DNA of 45,243 nt from an uncultured bacterium (GTDB lineage: Bacteria; JAAXHH01), in assembly GCA_913051705.1 (NCBI GenBank), contig CAJXCW010000009.1, forward strand, positions 1 through 45,243, read 5' to 3'. This document shows, one piece after another, positions 44,208 to 45,243 of this stretch. Both the position numbers and the translations under genes were made by a program. Within the stretch, counting starts at the first letter, position 1, and the number at the start of each line of letters is the position of its first letter. The notes beneath the pieces were generated by a model. It made no database searches and was not told the origin of the DNA. It saw nothing but the letters and a program-made list of their open reading frames with translations.

Positions 44208-44715
44208 ATGCCGTGTTGTATCACGTATCCAGGTGGATTTCTGCGGTTGTTTGTCCCTGTATTTTTAACCGGACTAACCGTAGTCGGGTGTTCCCATACG
44301 CATACCTTTACCCCCAACGATGCAGACGGATATTATGAACGGATCAATAAAGCGGGCCAGACTCAGAATATCCTGATCCGGTTGGATGGAGGAGACGAGC
44401 GGCGAGGTGCGAATATACATGTCGGTGCAGATTCTGTGACCTGGATGACGCCCGATCCTTTCACCCGTCGTTTTACGAGGCGACGCGGTGTACCAACCGG
44501 TCAAGTATCAGAAATCGTCGTAACAAATCGGACCAAAAGCGGCCTGATAGGTACGGGTCTCGGGATGCTGGCAGGCGGCCTTCTGGGCGTTTTTCCCGAT
44601 ATGGTCAACAGGATCAAGGGCAATCAGTTTGATGCCGGACGCACCCTATTCTTCGGTGGCCTCTTGGCTGCTTTCGGAGGGATCGTCGGCGGCGTAGCAC
44701 CAGAGGAAACCGCCG
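44208..44715 (+). pseudogene. Lipoprotein with glycine-rich membrane segments, cut at its 3' end
   Basis: Starts at ATG 44208 with GGAG five bases before. Signal peptide with lipobox VVGC (C28), then a beta-rich part (NILIRLDGGDERRGANIHVG and on) and glycine-rich hydrophobic stretches (TGLGMLAGGLLGVF, FFGGLLAAFGGIVGGV) like those of many glycine-zipper lipoproteins. After about 44700 the frame stays open but reads as the antisense of a lysA gene, so the true C terminus is missing. The end coordinate is an estimate of the junction. No function known. Confidence 0.7.
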
Positions 44716-44727
44716 GGGGAGTCGGGC

Positions 44728-45243
44728 GCGAAGAACTCCTCGAAGGCCCGCTTGACCGACTCGCCCACGAGTTGCAGGTCGGTGGCGGTTTCGTCACTCA
44801 TCCGAGCCACCTTGAAGCCACCGCCCAGACTCAACACGCGCACGTGCTCGATGCGCTCGGCGATATAGAGGGAGAGCTTTGCGCAATGGACCCACATCTC
44901 GGGGTCGGCCCCCGAACCGATGTGCGTGTGCATGCCGGTGACTTTCACATTGTGCTCTGCGGCGATAGAAAGCACCTCGTCGAGATGCGCGTGCCAAATG
45001 CCGAAACTCGAGGACGGGCCGCCGACGTTTGTTCGATTGCTGTGTCCAGAGCCGAGGCCGGGGTTAATACGGACCGAGACTTCTCCGCCCGGATATAGCG
45101 CGCAATACTGCTGCAATTGGTGCAGGGAACAGGCGTTGAAGCGAACTCCCTGGTCCACCAATGCCTGTAAATTGGCGGGAAGCTGTTGCGCGGTGATTTG
45201 GGTTCGCTCGGGGGCAACGCCCGCGAGGAGGGCACGCTCGGCC
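44728..45243 (-). CDS. lysA: Diaminopimelate decarboxylase fragment (lysA)
   Basis: Middle part of LysA, the PLP enzyme making lysine from meso-DAP. The minus strand is open to the window edge, so the 5' end is beyond it. Visible parts are NACSLHQL, SVRINPGLGSGH, GMHTHIGSGADPEMW (PLP barrel), and VLSLGGGFKVARMSDE with the glycine-rich phosphate site. After EEFFA (about 44727) similarity stops where the family would continue with its EPG motif. The region is visibly GC-richer than the rest of the window and joins an unrelated gene, so it is probably a foreign or mis-joined piece. Confidence 0.82.

Noticed and set aside
44130-45098. A single 322-residue plus-strand protein
   Set aside because: From about 44715 on it is the antisense of lysA; the start at 44130 also precedes a much better start at 44208 with GGAG and signal peptide.

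Overview
The window reads as a chromosomal piece from a Gram-negative, uncultured-type bacterium of roughly 50% GC. The outer membrane is indicated by a complete Tol-Pal cluster and several lipoproteins with clear lipoboxes. The gene mix is two PhyH dioxygenases, a Gfo/Idh/MocA oxidoreductase, a creatininase, a mandelate-racemase-type enolase, a DUF4432 epimerase-like protein, M19 and M28 peptidases and a 22-residue-repeat protein. This resembles metagenome lineages such as Poribacteria or Latescibacterota, but that is inference from gene content only and no marker here settles the phylum.

Layout. (1) 1-1201: a tyrosine integrase whose last codons lie inside the 3' end of a tRNA-Glu gene. This is the edge of an integrated element extending to the left, and the tRNA's apparent rho-independent terminator lies inside the integrase coding region. 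(2) 1.3-8.8 kb, minus strand: small-molecule metabolism genes (frameshifted Gfo/Idh/MocA, creatininase, PhyH, HAD, DinB, enolase-superfamily enzyme, D-2-hydroxyacid dehydrogenase) plus a decayed histidine kinase. (3) 9.0-15.0 kb, plus strand: M19 dipeptidase lipoprotein, then LarB-LarC-fused ECF ATPase (nickel-pincer cofactor synthesis, probably with metal uptake) and an amidohydrolase. (4) 15.0-20.5 kb, minus strand: tolQ-tolR-tolA/tonB-tolB-cpoB behind a near-consensus promoter, followed by two tandem pal genes. (5) 20.7-22.8 kb, minus: RlmI-like rRNA methyltransferase and an MDR oxidoreductase. (6) 23.1-41.9 kb, plus: tungstate ABC permease and ATPase, PhyH, a duplicated small-domain protein, a 1519-residue fusion of a lipoprotein pseudo-M28 peptidase to an FtsX-type permease, a CPA1 antiporter with a cNMP-binding domain, the repeat protein, GlnRS, a PfkB kinase, an M28 peptidase, DUF4432, a kinase remnant and an M23 peptidase. 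(7) 41.9-43.7 kb, minus: zinc alcohol dehydrogenase and SDR. (8) 44.2 kb to the end: a lipoprotein gene cut in mid-frame and joined to an opposite-strand, GC-richer lysA fragment, probably an assembly chimera or a rearrangement.

The strongest unexplained structure is in the gaps between genes. At least seven families of word-like repeats (short units repeated in tandem, often followed by their reverse complement to make long hairpins) fill many intergenic spaces. Several run from just after one stop codon to just before the next start codon, leaving no Shine-Dalgarno sequence, whereas genes without such repeats usually have good GGAG-type sites. They also distort gene calls by adding false N-terminal extensions.
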